A DNA stretch of 64,000 nt from Pantoea endophytica (GCF_002858935.1 NZ_PJRT01000009.1:248001-312000); one strand, 5' to 3'. Positions 18,640 through 28,008 are shown, counted from the first letter of the stretch. Numbers and translations are program-made. The notes: generated by a model not told the origin, from the sequence alone.

Positions 18640-18734
18640 TTTTTACCGCCAGTCGCTCATGCTGCTGGCGGCACCATGTTCATCTGCGCTGCCTGAGGCT
18701 ATAGTGAGATTTTGCACCACACAGGACAGCGCAC

Positions 18735-19370
18735 ATGAAAGGCATCAACATTGCGATTTACTTCGATCCCGACCAGATTCACATCTGCGTTCACCAGCAG
18801 GATGACAGCTATCTCAGCCAACACTTTATTTACGACGACAGCGTAATTGAAGAGATCTATCAGTGGCTGGAGCAGTTCACGCCTAATCGCACCCACATTT
18901 GCCTGATTGAGCACGATACCGCCGATATCCTTGCCGATGAATTGGTGGATAACGGTTATCACGTCCATCAGGTGACGCAGCACGATCTCTTGACCTGGTT
19001 CGCCAACGAACCGCCTGCCGAACCCGATGGTTCACCGGTGCGCGCGCTGCTGCGTTATCTGGAGAACGAGCAGCCATCCGAATACCAGTCACGCACGCCG
19101 CAGATTGAAGCGTTGATGGATCTGCTGGATGAGCTGGACGATCTCGAAGGTGTGGATGAAGTTGAAGATGAAGACAATCTGCCGGATGACGTGCTGCGCC
19201 TGATGAAGCAGAAGAAGATCAGTGCGCAAGACGCCGCCCAACGCCTGCTGCCGGATGTGAATGAGCGCATTCGCGAGCATTTAATCAATTATCCCGAACT
19301 GATGACGCCTGAGCTGCTGCAGGATTTCTTCCCTGAGCTGATCGAGGCGCTGGATACGCCGAAGCACTAA
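18735..19370 (+). CDS. Unrecognised acidic protein, 211 residues
   Basis: I do not recognise this family. The first 90 or so residues look like a mixed alpha/beta domain (INIAIYFDPDQIHICVHQQD, then CLIEHDTADILADELVDNG), possibly an RNase-H/actin-like or Rossmann-like half. A very acidic stretch (LLDELDDLEGVDEVEDEDN) and a helical C-terminus (NERIREHLINYPELMTPELL) follow. There is no signal peptide or membrane segment. It stands alone between the CMD gene and a palindromic repeat. A normal start context and codon use like its neighbours support a real gene. No function is assigned. Confidence 0.75.
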   Translation: MKGINIAIYFDPDQIHICVHQQDDSYLSQHFIYDDSVIEEIYQWLEQFTPNRTHICLIEHDTADILADELVDNGYHVHQVTQHDLLTWFANEPPAEPDGSPVRALLRYLENEQPSEYQSRTPQIEALMDLLDELDDLEGVDEVEDEDNLPDDVLRLMKQKKISAQDAAQRLLPDVNERIREHLINYPELMTPELLQDFFPELIEALDTPKH

Positions 19371-19386
19371 TCAATGAACGCACACA

Positions 19387-19462
19387 CCGTAGCGGCGCGA
19401 TTTATCGCGCGGTTTTGACCGACTCTCCATCCTCTTAACGCGCAATAAATTGCGCCGTTACG
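19387..19462. repeat. Small palindromic intergenic repeat, copy 2
   Basis: CCGTAGCGGCGCGATTTATC begins at 19387, and the inverted arm AATAAATTGCGCCGTTACG ends at 19462, around a 20-30 base centre. It lies upstream of marC; copy 3 lies directly downstream of marC. Confidence 0.75.
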
Positions 19463-19503
19463 AGCCGTGCGATTATCGAATAATTTTTCAAATGGGACAT
19501 TTC

Positions 19504-20181
19504 ATGCTGGAGTTGTTTAAAGCCATCGGGCTGGGATTGGTGGTGATTTTGCCGCTCGCCAATCCGCTGACCACGGTGGCGCTGTTTCTCGGCCTGGCCG
19601 GAGAGATGAATTTCCAGGAGCGTAATCGCCAGGCGATGCAGGCCTCGATCTACGTGTTCCTGATCATGATGGTGGCGTGGTATGCCGGCAGCGCGGTGTT
19701 GCACACCTTTGGCATCTCCATTCCCGGCCTGCGCATGGCGGGCGGATTGATTGTGGCGTTTATCGGTTTTCGCATGCTATTTCCGGCGAAACCGGTCGGG
19801 CATTCGGTCGAAGCCGAGCACAAGCAGGATGAACTGGACGCGACCGAGAGCAACCGTGAAACCGTCAACATCGCATTTGTGCCACTGGCGATGCCGAGCA
19901 CCGCCGGGCCGGGCACCATTGCGATGATCATCAGTTCCGCGTCGACGGTTAAATCGGGCGTAGATTTCCCGGCGTGGGTGGTTGCCGTCGCGCCGGTGCT
20001 GACGTTTTTGGCCGTGTCGGTGATTTTGTGGATTTCGCTGCGCAGCTCGGGCGCCATCATGAAGCTGGTTGGTAAAGGTGGCATCGAAGCGATTTCACGT
20101 CTGATGGGCTTTTTGCTGGTGTGTATGGGCGTGCAGTTCGTGATTAATGGCGTGTTAGAAGTGATTCACAATTATCATTGA
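19504..20181 (+). CDS. marC: MarC family inner-membrane protein
   Basis: 225 residues, close to E. coli MarC (221). It has six predicted transmembrane segments, beginning [20 protein letters not shown], with the conserved [57 protein letters not shown] and [20 protein letters not shown]. It was once linked to multiple antibiotic resistance, but the transport function remains unproven. The ATG at 19504 is chosen from the family N-terminus; a longer TTG-initiated frame overlaps the repeat and is rejected. No marRAB genes are adjacent. Confidence 0.93.
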   Translation: MLELFKAIGLGLVVILPLANPLTTVALFLGLAGEMNFQERNRQAMQASIYVFLIMMVAWYAGSAVLHTFGISIPGLRMAGGLIVAFIGFRMLFPAKPVGHSVEAEHKQDELDATESNRETVNIAFVPLAMPSTAGPGTIAMIISSASTVKSGVDFPAWVVAVAPVLTFLAVSVILWISLRSSGAIMKLVGKGGIEAISRLMGFLLVCMGVQFVINGVLEVIHNYH

Positions 20182-20196
20182 GACCACGTTGAAGAC

Positions 20197-20257
20197 GCGC
20201 AATGAATTGCGCCGCTACGGTATTTGCGCCTATCCGTAGCGGCGCGATTTATCACGC
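20197..20257. repeat. Small palindromic intergenic repeat, copy 3
   Basis: AATGAATTGCGCCGCTACGG (ending 20220) and CCGTAGCGGCGCGATTTATC (from 20234) are inverted around a short centre, in the opposite arm order to copy 2. It lies between marC and the convergent cytochrome gene. Confidence 0.75.
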
Positions 20258-20270
20258 AGTTTTAAGCGAT

Positions 20271-21527
20271 TTACTCACCTTTCAACGTTTTACGCACTTC
20301 TGCTACCTGATCTTTCTTCACCGCTGGCGCATTGTTGCTCCAGCCCTGACGAATGAAGGTCGCCAGTTTAGCCACTTGATCATCATCCAGACGCTTAGCA
20401 AAACCCGGCATTGCCAGCGTTGATGGCGCTTTCTCAGTGGATGGCTGCTGCGCACCGGCCAGAATGGTGTGGATCAAACCACCTGGATCCTTGGCATTGA
20501 CGATGGTCGCCTGATCCAGCTCCGGGAAGATCCCCGGCGCACCTTTACCGGTGACAAAGTGGCAGGCGCCGCAGTTGTCGATATACAGACGCTCACCTTC
20601 CGACAAGCCTTTCGCAGCGGTCAGTTTCGCTTCGGTTGCCTGCTGCTTCTGCACGTTGTACGCCTGCAGCGGCGGATTACCGCCAAGGAACTTCAGGTAA
20701 GCCGCGATCGCTTTCAGGTCAGCATCGGTCATGTGCGAGCTGGAGTGCTCAATCACTGACTTCATCTCACCGCCCACTGCGGCCTTATCGTTACGACCGG
20801 TTTGCAGGTAATCGACAATCTCCTGCTCGCTCCAGCGCGGCAGACCGCGCAGTGACGGTACATCCCAGCTGTTCAGGCTGCCACCGGCAAGGAACTGATC
20901 GTCGCCGCTATCCAGCGCTTTCTCGTTCATGCCGAGGCCACGTGGCGTATGGCAGCTGCCGCAGTGACCCAGGCTTTCCACGATGTAAGCACCGCGATTA
21001 ACCTCTTCTGACGCGCCGCCAATTGGCTGGAATGGCTTGTCAGAGGTGAACGCCCAGTTCCAGAATCGCATGCCCCAGCGCTGGCTGAACGGGAAGCTCA
21101 GATCGGTTTCCGGCGGCTGCTCGCTGCTCGGCTTCACGCCTTTCATGAAATAGACGTAAAGCGCGTGCATATCGGCGTCGGAGATTTTGGCGTAATCCGG
21201 GTACGGCATCGCCGGATAGAGACGCGACCCGTTCGGCAATACGCCTTTGCGCACCGCGTCGGAGAACTGCTGCTCGCTGTAGTTGCCGATGCCGTGCTCT
21301 TTGTCCGGCGTGATGTTGGTGGAGTAAATGGTGCCGAGATTCGACTCAATCGCCAAACCACCAGCGTAATCCCCTTTACCGGAAACGGTATGGCACGCCA
21401 TACAGTCGCCGAGACGCGACAGGTATTCACCCTGCTTGATCAATTGAGCTTCATCTTCCGCGTGTGCCTGCAGTGCAAAGCTGCCCAGCAGCACGGCGTT
21501 GGCGATTAACAATGATTTTAATTTCAT
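20271..21527 (-). CDS. Tri-haem cytochrome c subunit of membrane dehydrogenase
   Basis: 418 residues. A signal peptide (LGSFALQAHA-E) precedes three CxxCH haem-attachment sites: CMACH near residue 43, CGSCH near 190 and CGACH near 320, each in a cytochrome-c fold. This is the electron-accepting subunit of membrane-bound FAD dehydrogenases for gluconate, 2-ketogluconate, sorbitol or alcohols, which passes electrons to ubiquinone. It is the last gene of a three-gene set on the minus strand, 4 bp after the flavoprotein. The exact sugar-acid substrate cannot be decided from sequence. Confidence 0.93.
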   Translation of the reverse strand: MKLKSLLIANAVLLGSFALQAHAEDEAQLIKQGEYLSRLGDCMACHTVSGKGDYAGGLAIESNLGTIYSTNITPDKEHGIGNYSEQQFSDAVRKGVLPNGSRLYPAMPYPDYAKISDADMHALYVYFMKGVKPSSEQPPETDLSFPFSQRWGMRFWNWAFTSDKPFQPIGGASEEVNRGAYIVESLGHCGSCHTPRGLGMNEKALDSGDDQFLAGGSLNSWDVPSLRGLPRWSEQEIVDYLQTGRNDKAAVGGEMKSVIEHSSSHMTDADLKAIAAYLKFLGGNPPLQAYNVQKQQATEAKLTAAKGLSEGERLYIDNCGACHFVTGKGAPGIFPELDQATIVNAKDPGGLIHTILAGAQQPSTEKAPSTLAMPGFAKRLDDDQVAKLATFIRQGWSNNAPAVKKDQVAEVRKTLKGE

Positions 21528-21531
21528 GCGC

Positions 21532-23301
21532 TTATGCCTGTACCAGTGGACCGGGATTTTTCAGATAATGTTCTTTAATGGCTTGTGCCGCCATCAAGGT
21601 GATCGCGCCGATGGTATCGGTCGGGTTCGCCTGGAAGTTTTGCGGGAAGGCGTTGCCGCCCGGTACAAACACGTTATGAACATCCCAGCTCTGCAGGTAC
21701 TTGTTCAGTGCAGAAGTTTTCGGGTTATCGCCCATCACCGCGCCGCCCACGTTGTGGGTTGAAACGTATTTGGTGAGGTCAAAGTCCGCGCCCATTGGCA
21801 GGAAGCTCATGCTCATACTGTCTGGGTTCAGCTCTTTGGCGATGTTGCCGACGATGCCTTTCAGGTGCTGTTGCAGCTTCAGTTCATTCTCTTTCCAGTT
21901 GAACGTCATGCGCAGCAACGGCTGACCGCGATGGTCGGTGTAATTCGGATCCAGATCCAGATAGATATCGCGATACGACTGGCAGGTAGTGGTGATGCTG
22001 ATCTTCATGGAGTGGTTGTACCACTCCTCCAGACCTTCTTTGTAACCCATGCCCCACGATGGCGTGCCTTTCGGCAGCGCAGCAGCCATTGGCGTGCCGG
22101 TGGCTTGCGAGCTGTGGATCTTGGCGCCGCCAAGGAAGCCAAGGCCCGGACCGTCGAAGTTGCCTGGCGAGATGTCGTTGAACATCTGGCCGGTGGCGCC
22201 GGCGGTGGCGTAAGAGTTGAAGTTTTTGTCTTTGAAGAACAGGGTTGCGCCGCCGTTCGACAGGAACGCGTAGTTACGCCCCACCACACCCTCTTCGGTG
22301 ATTGGGTTATACGGCTTGCCGATACCGGAGAGCAGCATCAGGCGTACGTTGTAGAGCTGGAAGCTGGAGAGCACCACGATCTTCGCCGGCTGGAACACTT
22401 CGTTGCCGTCCACATCGTAGTAAATCACGCCCTTGGCGGTTTTCTGGTCGTCATGCAGTACCACTTTCACCACTTCCGCATGCACTTCGTAAGAGAAGTT
22501 CGGCATACGTTTCAACGCATCCATCACCGCCGTTTGTGGTGAGGCTTTAGAGTAGTTGAGGCACGGATATTTCGAGCAGTAGCCGCAGTAGTTACACGGC
22601 GCGATCTGGTTGCCGTACGGGTTTTTCCACGCGCGTGATACGCACGCAGACGGGTTCGGGAACGGATGATAGCCGAGTTTGGTGGCCGCTTCTTTGAACA
22701 TCACGTTGTTCAGCGTATCTTCCAGTGCAGGCAACGGATAAGGTTCAGAGCGCGGACCCTCAAACGGATCGCCGCCCGGCAGAATCTGGCCGCGCAGGTT
22801 GCCGGTGTTACCGGATTGACCGCAGATCAGCTCAAACTTGTAGTAATACGGCTCGATCTCTTCCCAGGTGAACGGGAAGTCCATCACGCGCATATCTTCC
22901 TGCAGGATGCCCGGCTTGTAGGCCTCATCGACGTAGGTTTTCAGCTTCAGGTCGGTTGGGGTTGGACGAATCAGCACCGCCGTCCAGTGCATGCCCGCGC
23001 CGCCCACGCCGGTACCCGGCGCAAACGCACCCCATTTACGGGTGGGCAACGCCGTCTGGCTGCTGTTGTAACGCACGGTAACCGCCACTTCTTTTGGCGT
23101 AGCAAACACTTTGTTACGCACGTTGTAGGCGTATTCATCAGCCGGTTTCGGGTAAGCGAAATCCGGGTAATCACGCTCGCCGCCACGCTCCAATGCGCGC
23201 ACGTCGAGTCCCGCCATCGCCAGTTCAATACTCATCAACGAGCCGGCCCAGCCGAGGCCGCAAACGACGACGTCGACTTCTTTCTTTGTAATCTGTGCCA
23301 T
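21532..23301 (-). CDS. GMC-family FAD dehydrogenase large subunit (gluconate/ketogluconate dehydrogenase type)
   Basis: 589 residues. The N-terminal FAD-binding motif VVCGLGWAGS is followed by GVGGAGMHWTAVLIRPTPTD. A cysteine-rich segment CNYCGYCSKYPCLNYSK near residue 240 is typical of gluconate and 2-ketogluconate dehydrogenases. The C-terminal GMC domain contains HNVGGAVMGDNPKTSALN and FPQNFQANPTDTIGAI. It has no signal peptide of its own, so it is probably exported with the TAT-signal-bearing small subunit. It oxidises a sugar acid or polyol in the periplasm. Erwiniaceae make 2-keto- and 2,5-diketogluconate with such enzymes. It is encoded between the small subunit and the cytochrome. Confidence 0.93.
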   Translation of the reverse strand: MAQITKKEVDVVVCGLGWAGSLMSIELAMAGLDVRALERGGERDYPDFAYPKPADEYAYNVRNKVFATPKEVAVTVRYNSSQTALPTRKWGAFAPGTGVGGAGMHWTAVLIRPTPTDLKLKTYVDEAYKPGILQEDMRVMDFPFTWEEIEPYYYKFELICGQSGNTGNLRGQILPGGDPFEGPRSEPYPLPALEDTLNNVMFKEAATKLGYHPFPNPSACVSRAWKNPYGNQIAPCNYCGYCSKYPCLNYSKASPQTAVMDALKRMPNFSYEVHAEVVKVVLHDDQKTAKGVIYYDVDGNEVFQPAKIVVLSSFQLYNVRLMLLSGIGKPYNPITEEGVVGRNYAFLSNGGATLFFKDKNFNSYATAGATGQMFNDISPGNFDGPGLGFLGGAKIHSSQATGTPMAAALPKGTPSWGMGYKEGLEEWYNHSMKISITTTCQSYRDIYLDLDPNYTDHRGQPLLRMTFNWKENELKLQQHLKGIVGNIAKELNPDSMSMSFLPMGADFDLTKYVSTHNVGGAVMGDNPKTSALNKYLQSWDVHNVFVPGGNAFPQNFQANPTDTIGAITLMAAQAIKEHYLKNPGPLVQA

Positions 23302-23338
23302 GTTAATCCTGTCTCACATACCAAAAACGGGGGTGTGC

Positions 23339-24070
23339 TTACGCGCTTTCACCCAGGAGGCTGACCGGTCCCAGCGGGTACGGCACGTTGTGCTGCTTCA
23401 CCCATTCGGTAAAGCTGGCGCGCGCGCCCGGGAAGCCGATGGCGATCCAGGCTTTCATGCCTTTGTTGCCGCCATACATCGGGTCAGCGAGGTAGCCGTG
23501 TTTGGTATCTGCAAGCAGCTGGCCGAAGAACTGCGAGGCCTTCAGGTTCTCTTCGCCCAGGGCGGCGAAGTCAATGCCGTCGTTTTTGTTCACTTTGGTC
23601 AGCACCGCATCTTTCTCTTCCAGTGACAGCTCATGGAACGGTTTCTGGAAGTTGCTTTGCGTCCACTGATTCACCAGCTTGATACCGGTTTGGTACATCT
23701 GCTGTGGCGTGAACGGGATTTGATAACCCATGGTGGCAGGCGCATGCACGTTGAACGGACCCTGCATGTAAATCTCTGCCCCGAACTCCGGGCTGTGCAG
23801 CTGCTGATCAATAAAGATCGGCACGTTGGTTTCCAGTGCACCTGGCGCTTTACCTTTGCCGCCGGCTGGAATCAGGCGATCGGTTGCGGCCAGAATAAAT
23901 TGCCACTCATCGGCACTGAAAAAGATCGGTTTATAGTCGGCGAGCTCGGGTGCTGCCATTTCCGCAGCTTGCGCCGCAGTTAATCCCTTAAATACCAGGT
24001 CACTTAATGGCAAAGCCAAAAGCGACCCAAGTAAAAACTTACGTCTGGTGGTCGGTTTATTTAGAAGCAT
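23339..24070 (-). CDS. Gluconate 2-dehydrogenase subunit 3 family protein (TAT signal)
   Basis: 243 residues. The N-terminus TTRRKFLLGSLLALPLSDLV is a twin-arginine signal followed by AQAA. The mature part (SADEWQFILAATDRLIPAGG, IFIDQQLHSPEFGAEIYMQG, GYLADPMYGGNKGMKAW) is the small-subunit family PF13618. It likely carries the flavoprotein through the TAT system as a folded complex. It is first in the operon, 37 bp before the large subunit. The promoter should lie in the A+T-rich 532-bp stretch upstream, but I could not fix one. Confidence 0.92.
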   Translation of the reverse strand: MLLNKPTTRRKFLLGSLLALPLSDLVFKGLTAAQAAEMAAPELADYKPIFFSADEWQFILAATDRLIPAGGKGKAPGALETNVPIFIDQQLHSPEFGAEIYMQGPFNVHAPATMGYQIPFTPQQMYQTGIKLVNQWTQSNFQKPFHELSLEEKDAVLTKVNKNDGIDFAALGEENLKASQFFGQLLADTKHGYLADPMYGGNKGMKAWIAIGFPGARASFTEWVKQHNVPYPLGPVSLLGESA

Positions 24071-24602
24071 GGCGCGACGACTCTCACTTGCTAAGAAAGA
24101 TAATTATTTTTGTTAATAGCTTTATAAATCGGTAAATAACCTGGCAATCTTAGGGATATAGGTATTTCAGAATGTAAAAATTCAATTATGGATGTGTTTT
24201 GATGAAATTAAGTCATCATGTTGAATTTAGGTTAAGGCTTGGTAAAAGGCTTTCGAGGCGAAAAAACAGGGTTTAACCGTACATTTGATGGGAAAGTGGC
24301 ACGAATCAGTGGGCATTTGACCAGGAATTATCGCGCAAAGAAATAATCGCAGAAATGAATCAATGAAAAAAAATCATACTTCCATACCAGAGAATTATTC
24401 TCATTTATAACATCTTATTTACTTTATTGACCAGCAGATGAACGATCTATTTAGCGGAAATGACAAGTCGCGCACAAAATAAACGCAATAATTCCCCCTG
24501 GTAATCAATTGTAATATTCCGGCACAGCTCAGAACAAACCGGCATTTTGCCAAAGCGACGGCAGAGATAGAGTGAATTTATCTATCACTCAGGACAATAA
24601 TA
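24071..24602. other. A+T-rich 532-bp divergent intergenic region
   Basis: No credible ORF is seen. It separates the dehydrogenase operon from the orphan binding-protein gene and should hold both promoters. A weak Fur-box-like stretch lies at 24390-24408 (12 of 19 matches to the consensus by my alignment). A GAGTGA...TCACTC inverted repeat with a 9-base spacer lies at 24570-24590, just before the Shine-Dalgarno of the binding-protein gene. Poly-A and T tracts are frequent. Confidence 0.5.
24570..24590. promoter_or_regulatory. Inverted repeat at the leader of the binding-protein gene
   Basis: GAGTGA (24570-24575) and TCACTC (24585-24590) are exact inverted repeats, ending 12 bases before the ATG. 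It could be an operator or an mRNA stem next to the ribosome-binding site. Confidence 0.35.
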
Positions 24603-26171
24603 ATGCGCTCACTGATTTTGCTCGTCGCTTTATGGGGCAGCAGTTTTGCACTGCACGCCGCCACACCGAAAGATACCCTTGTCGTCGCCGTCCCGCTCGA
24701 CGGCATTATTAGCTTCGATCCCGCTGAAAGCTTCGAAACCGTCAGTAACAGCGTGCAGCGCAACATCTACCAAACATTAGTGGAGGCGGATCGTCATGAT
24801 CCGCAGAAGCTGGCACCGCTGTTGGCCACCCACTGGCAACAGGGCAGCACGCCGCACAGCTTAGTGTTCAACATCAAACCCAACGCACACTTCTCCAGCG
24901 GCAATCCGGTGACGGCGCAGGATGTGATCTTCTCACTGACGCGCGCGGTGCAGCTGAACAAAGCGCCCTCTTTCATCCTCGCCGAATTTGGCTGGACCAA
25001 TGAAAACATCGCCAGCCAGTTCAAAGTGCTGAATGACCATCAGCTGGAGATTCAGTGGCCAGCGCAGATTGGTCAGAACCTGGCGCTGCGCCTGCTGACC
25101 GCTCCGGTGGCCTCGGTGGTGGATAGCAAAACCGTGCAGCAACACGTCGCTAATAACGATCTCGGCAACGGCTGGCTGCATACCCATTCCGCCGGCAGCG
25201 GCGCATTTATCCTTCAGCAATATGTGCCACAGCAGGCGCTGGTGCTGAGCGCCAACCAACAAGCGAATCCGCAGCCGAAGCTGAAACGCATTCTGCTGAA
25301 AGGCGTGGCGGATGCCAGTGCGCGTCGTCTGCTGATTCAGCAAGGCGATGTTGATGTGGCGTATCAGCTTGGCCCGGATCAAATTGATGCGCTGAAGAGC
25401 GACAAGAATCTGCGCATTGAAGCCTTCCCTTCGAGCCTGGTTTACTACCTCGGTTTCAATACCAAAGATAAAGCGCAACCGGCCTTGGGCAATCCGGCGC
25501 TGTGGCAAGCCGCGCGCTGGTTGGTGGACTACAACACCCTCTCGAAGGATTTGCTGAAAGGTCAGTACCGCATTCATCAGAGCTTCCTGCCGCAGGGCTT
25601 TGACGGCGCGCTGGACGATCAGCCGTTCCACTACGATGTGGCGAAAGCCAAAGAGATTTTAGCCAAAGGCGGCATCAAGCCGGGGACGAAGTTTGCGCTG
25701 ACGGTGATCAATCAGCCGCCCTATATTGACGTGGCGCAGGCGCTGCAGGCCAGCTTCGCCAAAGCGGATGTGCAGATTGAGTTACAGCCGGTGGCGGAAT
25801 CGGAGCTGTGGAGCAAAATGCGCGGTCGCGATTTCCAGTCGATCTTCATTTACTGGGGCGCAGACTATGTCGATCCAAACACCAACGCCAGCGCCTTTGC
25901 CTATAACGTGCCGGGCGGTTCCAAAACCCTGGCGTGGCGCGTCGGCTGGGATATTCCGGATCTGAGTGCGAAAACCCGCGCAGCGGCCGGTGAAAGCGAT
26001 GCGGTTAAGCGCCGTGCGCTCTATACCGATTTGCAGAAAACCGTGCAGCAGAACTCACCGTTCGTGGTGACGCTGCAGGGCGCGCAGCAGGTTGCGGTGC
26101 GGAATAACGTGAATCATGTGCAGCAAGGGATTGGTGTGAGTTTGCTGTTTTTTGATACGGTGCAGAAATAG
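24603..26171 (+). CDS. ABC transporter substrate-binding protein, oligopeptide/nickel type (SBP_bac_5)
   Basis: 522 residues. A signal peptide ends LHAA-T. The family-5 binding-protein fold is shown by FDPAESFETVSNSVQRNIYQ, LVFNIKPNAHFSSGNPVTAQ, DVIFSLTRAV and the C-terminal IYWGADYVDPNTNASAF region. Related DppA/OppA/SapA proteins bind peptides or haem. No permease or ATPase genes are nearby, so it must use a transporter encoded elsewhere or act alone. The mature N-terminus has no cysteine, so it is periplasmic and soluble. The ATG at 24603 follows AGGACA at a suitable distance. Confidence 0.9.
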   Translation: MRSLILLVALWGSSFALHAATPKDTLVVAVPLDGIISFDPAESFETVSNSVQRNIYQTLVEADRHDPQKLAPLLATHWQQGSTPHSLVFNIKPNAHFSSGNPVTAQDVIFSLTRAVQLNKAPSFILAEFGWTNENIASQFKVLNDHQLEIQWPAQIGQNLALRLLTAPVASVVDSKTVQQHVANNDLGNGWLHTHSAGSGAFILQQYVPQQALVLSANQQANPQPKLKRILLKGVADASARRLLIQQGDVDVAYQLGPDQIDALKSDKNLRIEAFPSSLVYYLGFNTKDKAQPALGNPALWQAARWLVDYNTLSKDLLKGQYRIHQSFLPQGFDGALDDQPFHYDVAKAKEILAKGGIKPGTKFALTVINQPPYIDVAQALQASFAKADVQIELQPVAESELWSKMRGRDFQSIFIYWGADYVDPNTNASAFAYNVPGGSKTLAWRVGWDIPDLSAKTRAAAGESDAVKRRALYTDLQKTVQQNSPFVVTLQGAQQVAVRNNVNHVQQGIGVSLLFFDTVQK

Positions 26172-26179
26172 TTTTGGAT

Positions 26180-26412
26180 TGTGCTCGCTTTCCCCCTCCT
26201 CGGTCCTCCCACCAAAATTGTGCTCGCTTTCCCCCTCCTCAGTCCTCCCCCATTAATGGGGGAGGAAGATGCTGCCATATGCCAGTGCTGAGGCTGCATG
26301 TGGCAGCATCTCCTTCCCCCGTTTACGGGGGAAGGTCGGGATGGGGGACAGCGCGCGCCTAACCTCCTTCCCCCGTTTACGGGGGAAGGCCGGGATGGGG
26401 GACAGCAGGCAC
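26180..26412. repeat. Large mosaic palindrome, copy 1 (expanded form)
   Basis: The left segment (GTGCTCGCTTTCCCCCTCCT) occurs twice. Next come a CCTCCCCCATTAATGGGGGAGG hairpin, a GATGCTGCC...GGCAGCATC inverted pair, and the right hairpin CCCCCGTTTACGGGGG, also present twice, each time ending GGGATGGGGGACAGC. The core matches copies at 33366, 37433 and 42119. The stretch fills most of the 334-bp gap before yjgR. Confidence 0.85.
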
Positions 26413-26505
26413 ATAATTACGCCTTTTTCGGCACAATCCTCCTCCCTCCTCGCGCGCCGCTTGCTATCCTTCTGGCATAACCTATTGCCTGAGAGCGAAA
26501 AAATC

Positions 26506-28008
26506 ATGACCACTCCGTTACTGATTGCCCAAACGCCTGACGTTCAACTGCATCTTCTCTCCAACATGGCGAACCGCCACGGTTTGATCACCGGCGCTAC
26601 CGGCACCGGCAAAACCGTTACGCTGCAAAAGCTGGCGGAATCCTTCTCCGATATCGGCGTGCCGGTGTTTATGGCCGATGTGAAAGGCGATCTCACCGGC
26701 ATTTCCGCCGCAGGCGAAGGATCCGAGAAGCTGCTGGCGCGTCTGGCGAAGATTGGCGTCAGCGACTGGCAGGCGCAGAAAAATCCGGTGATGGTGTGGG
26801 ATATTTTTGGTCAGCAAGGCCATCCGGTGCGCGCCACGGTATCCGATCTCGGCCCGCTGCTGCTGGCGCGGCTGCTCAACCTTAACGACGTGCAATCGGG
26901 CGTGCTGCAAATCATCTTCCGCATCGCCGACGATCAGGGCTTGTTGCTGCTGGATTTCAAAGATTTGCGCGCCATGACGCAATACATCGGCGACAACGCC
27001 AAAGCCTTCCAGACGCAATACGGCAACATCAACAGCGCGTCCGTTGGGGCGATTCAGCGCGGATTACTGGCGCTGGAGCAGCAAGGTGCTGAGCACTTCT
27101 TTGGCGAGCCGATGCTGGATATCCGCGACTGGATGCGCTGCGATAGCAACGGCAAAGGCTTTATCAATATCCTCTCGGCAGAAAAGCTTTATCAAATGCC
27201 GAAACTCTACGCCACCAGCCTGCTGTGGCTGCTGGCCGAGCTGTATGAGCACTTGCCCGAAGCTGGCGATCTCGATAAGCCGAAAATGGTGTTTTTCTTC
27301 GACGAAGCGCATCTGCTGTTTACCGACGCGCCGCCGGTGCTGCTGGAGAAAGTTGAGCAGGTGATTCGCCTGATCCGTTCGAAAGGCGTTGGCGTCTATT
27401 TCGTTACGCAGAATCCCGCCGATATTCCCGATAACGTGCTGGGCCAGCTCGGCAACCGCGTGCAGCATGCGTTGCGCGCCTTTACCCCGAAAGATCAGAA
27501 AGCGGTAAAAAGTGCCGCCGAAACCATGCGCGCCAATCCGGCGTTTGATACCGTCGAGGCGATTCAGGCGCTCGGCACCGGCGAAGCGCTGATCTCCTTC
27601 CTCGATGAAAAAGGCAGTCCATCGATGGTGCAGCGGGCGATGGTGATTGCGCCCGGATCGCGCATGGGGCCGGTTACGCAGGATGAACGCAATGGCCTGA
27701 TCAACAATTCGCCGCTGTACGGTAAATACGATAGCGAAGTCGATCGCGAGTCGGCGTTCGAAATGCTGCAAAAAGGCGTGCAGGCCACCACGCAGCAAGC
27801 CAACGCGCCGGAAGCCAAAGGCAACAAGGTTGCCGTTGATGACGGTATTCTCGGCGGTCTGAAGGACATTCTGTTCGGCACCACTGGCCCACGCGGCGGC
27901 AAGCGCGACGGCGTGGTGCAGAGCGTGGCGAAGAGTGCCGCGCGCCAGGTCACCAATCAGATCATTCGAGGTGTATTAGGAAGCCTTCTTGGCGGCCGAC
28001 GTCGCTAA
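26506..28008 (+). CDS. yjgR: YjgR, HerA-like/DUF853 P-loop NTPase
   Basis: 500 residues, the E. coli YjgR length. Walker A is GATGTGKT near residue 29 and Walker B is [11 protein letters not shown] near 265. [20 protein letters not shown] is also typical of HerA/FtsK-like ATPases. The Gly/Arg-rich C-terminus is [12 protein letters not shown]. The function is unclear. The ATG at 26506 is selected because the long upstream extension reads through the repeat. It follows the same neighbourhood as E. coli (lptG-yjgR), with yjiN inserted. Confidence 0.93.
   Translation: MTTPLLIAQTPDVQLHLLSNMANRHGLITGATGTGKTVTLQKLAESFSDIGVPVFMADVKGDLTGISAAGEGSEKLLARLAKIGVSDWQAQKNPVMVWDIFGQQGHPVRATVSDLGPLLLARLLNLNDVQSGVLQIIFRIADDQGLLLLDFKDLRAMTQYIGDNAKAFQTQYGNINSASVGAIQRGLLALEQQGAEHFFGEPMLDIRDWMRCDSNGKGFINILSAEKLYQMPKLYATSLLWLLAELYEHLPEAGDLDKPKMVFFFDEAHLLFTDAPPVLLEKVEQVIRLIRSKGVGVYFVTQNPADIPDNVLGQLGNRVQHALRAFTPKDQKAVKSAAETMRANPAFDTVEAIQALGTGEALISFLDEKGSPSMVQRAMVIAPGSRMGPVTQDERNGLINNSPLYGKYDSEVDRESAFEMLQKGVQATTQQANAPEAKGNKVAVDDGILGGLKDILFGTTGPRGGKRDGVVQSVAKSAARQVTNQIIRGVLGSLLGGRRR

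Noticed and set aside
18648..18672. Terminator after the CMD gene
   Set aside because: A CCGCCAG/CTGGCGG stem exists but has a 10-12 base loop and no T-run.
26180..26412. Repeated hairpins that could suggest a CRISPR-like array
   Set aside because: Units are unequal, inverted, G+C-rich hairpins without regular spacers, no cas genes are present, and the same core recurs as single copies elsewhere.
26269..26505. N-terminal extension of the yjgR frame
   Set aside because: It reads through the palindromic repeat, and the family begins at the ATG at 26506.
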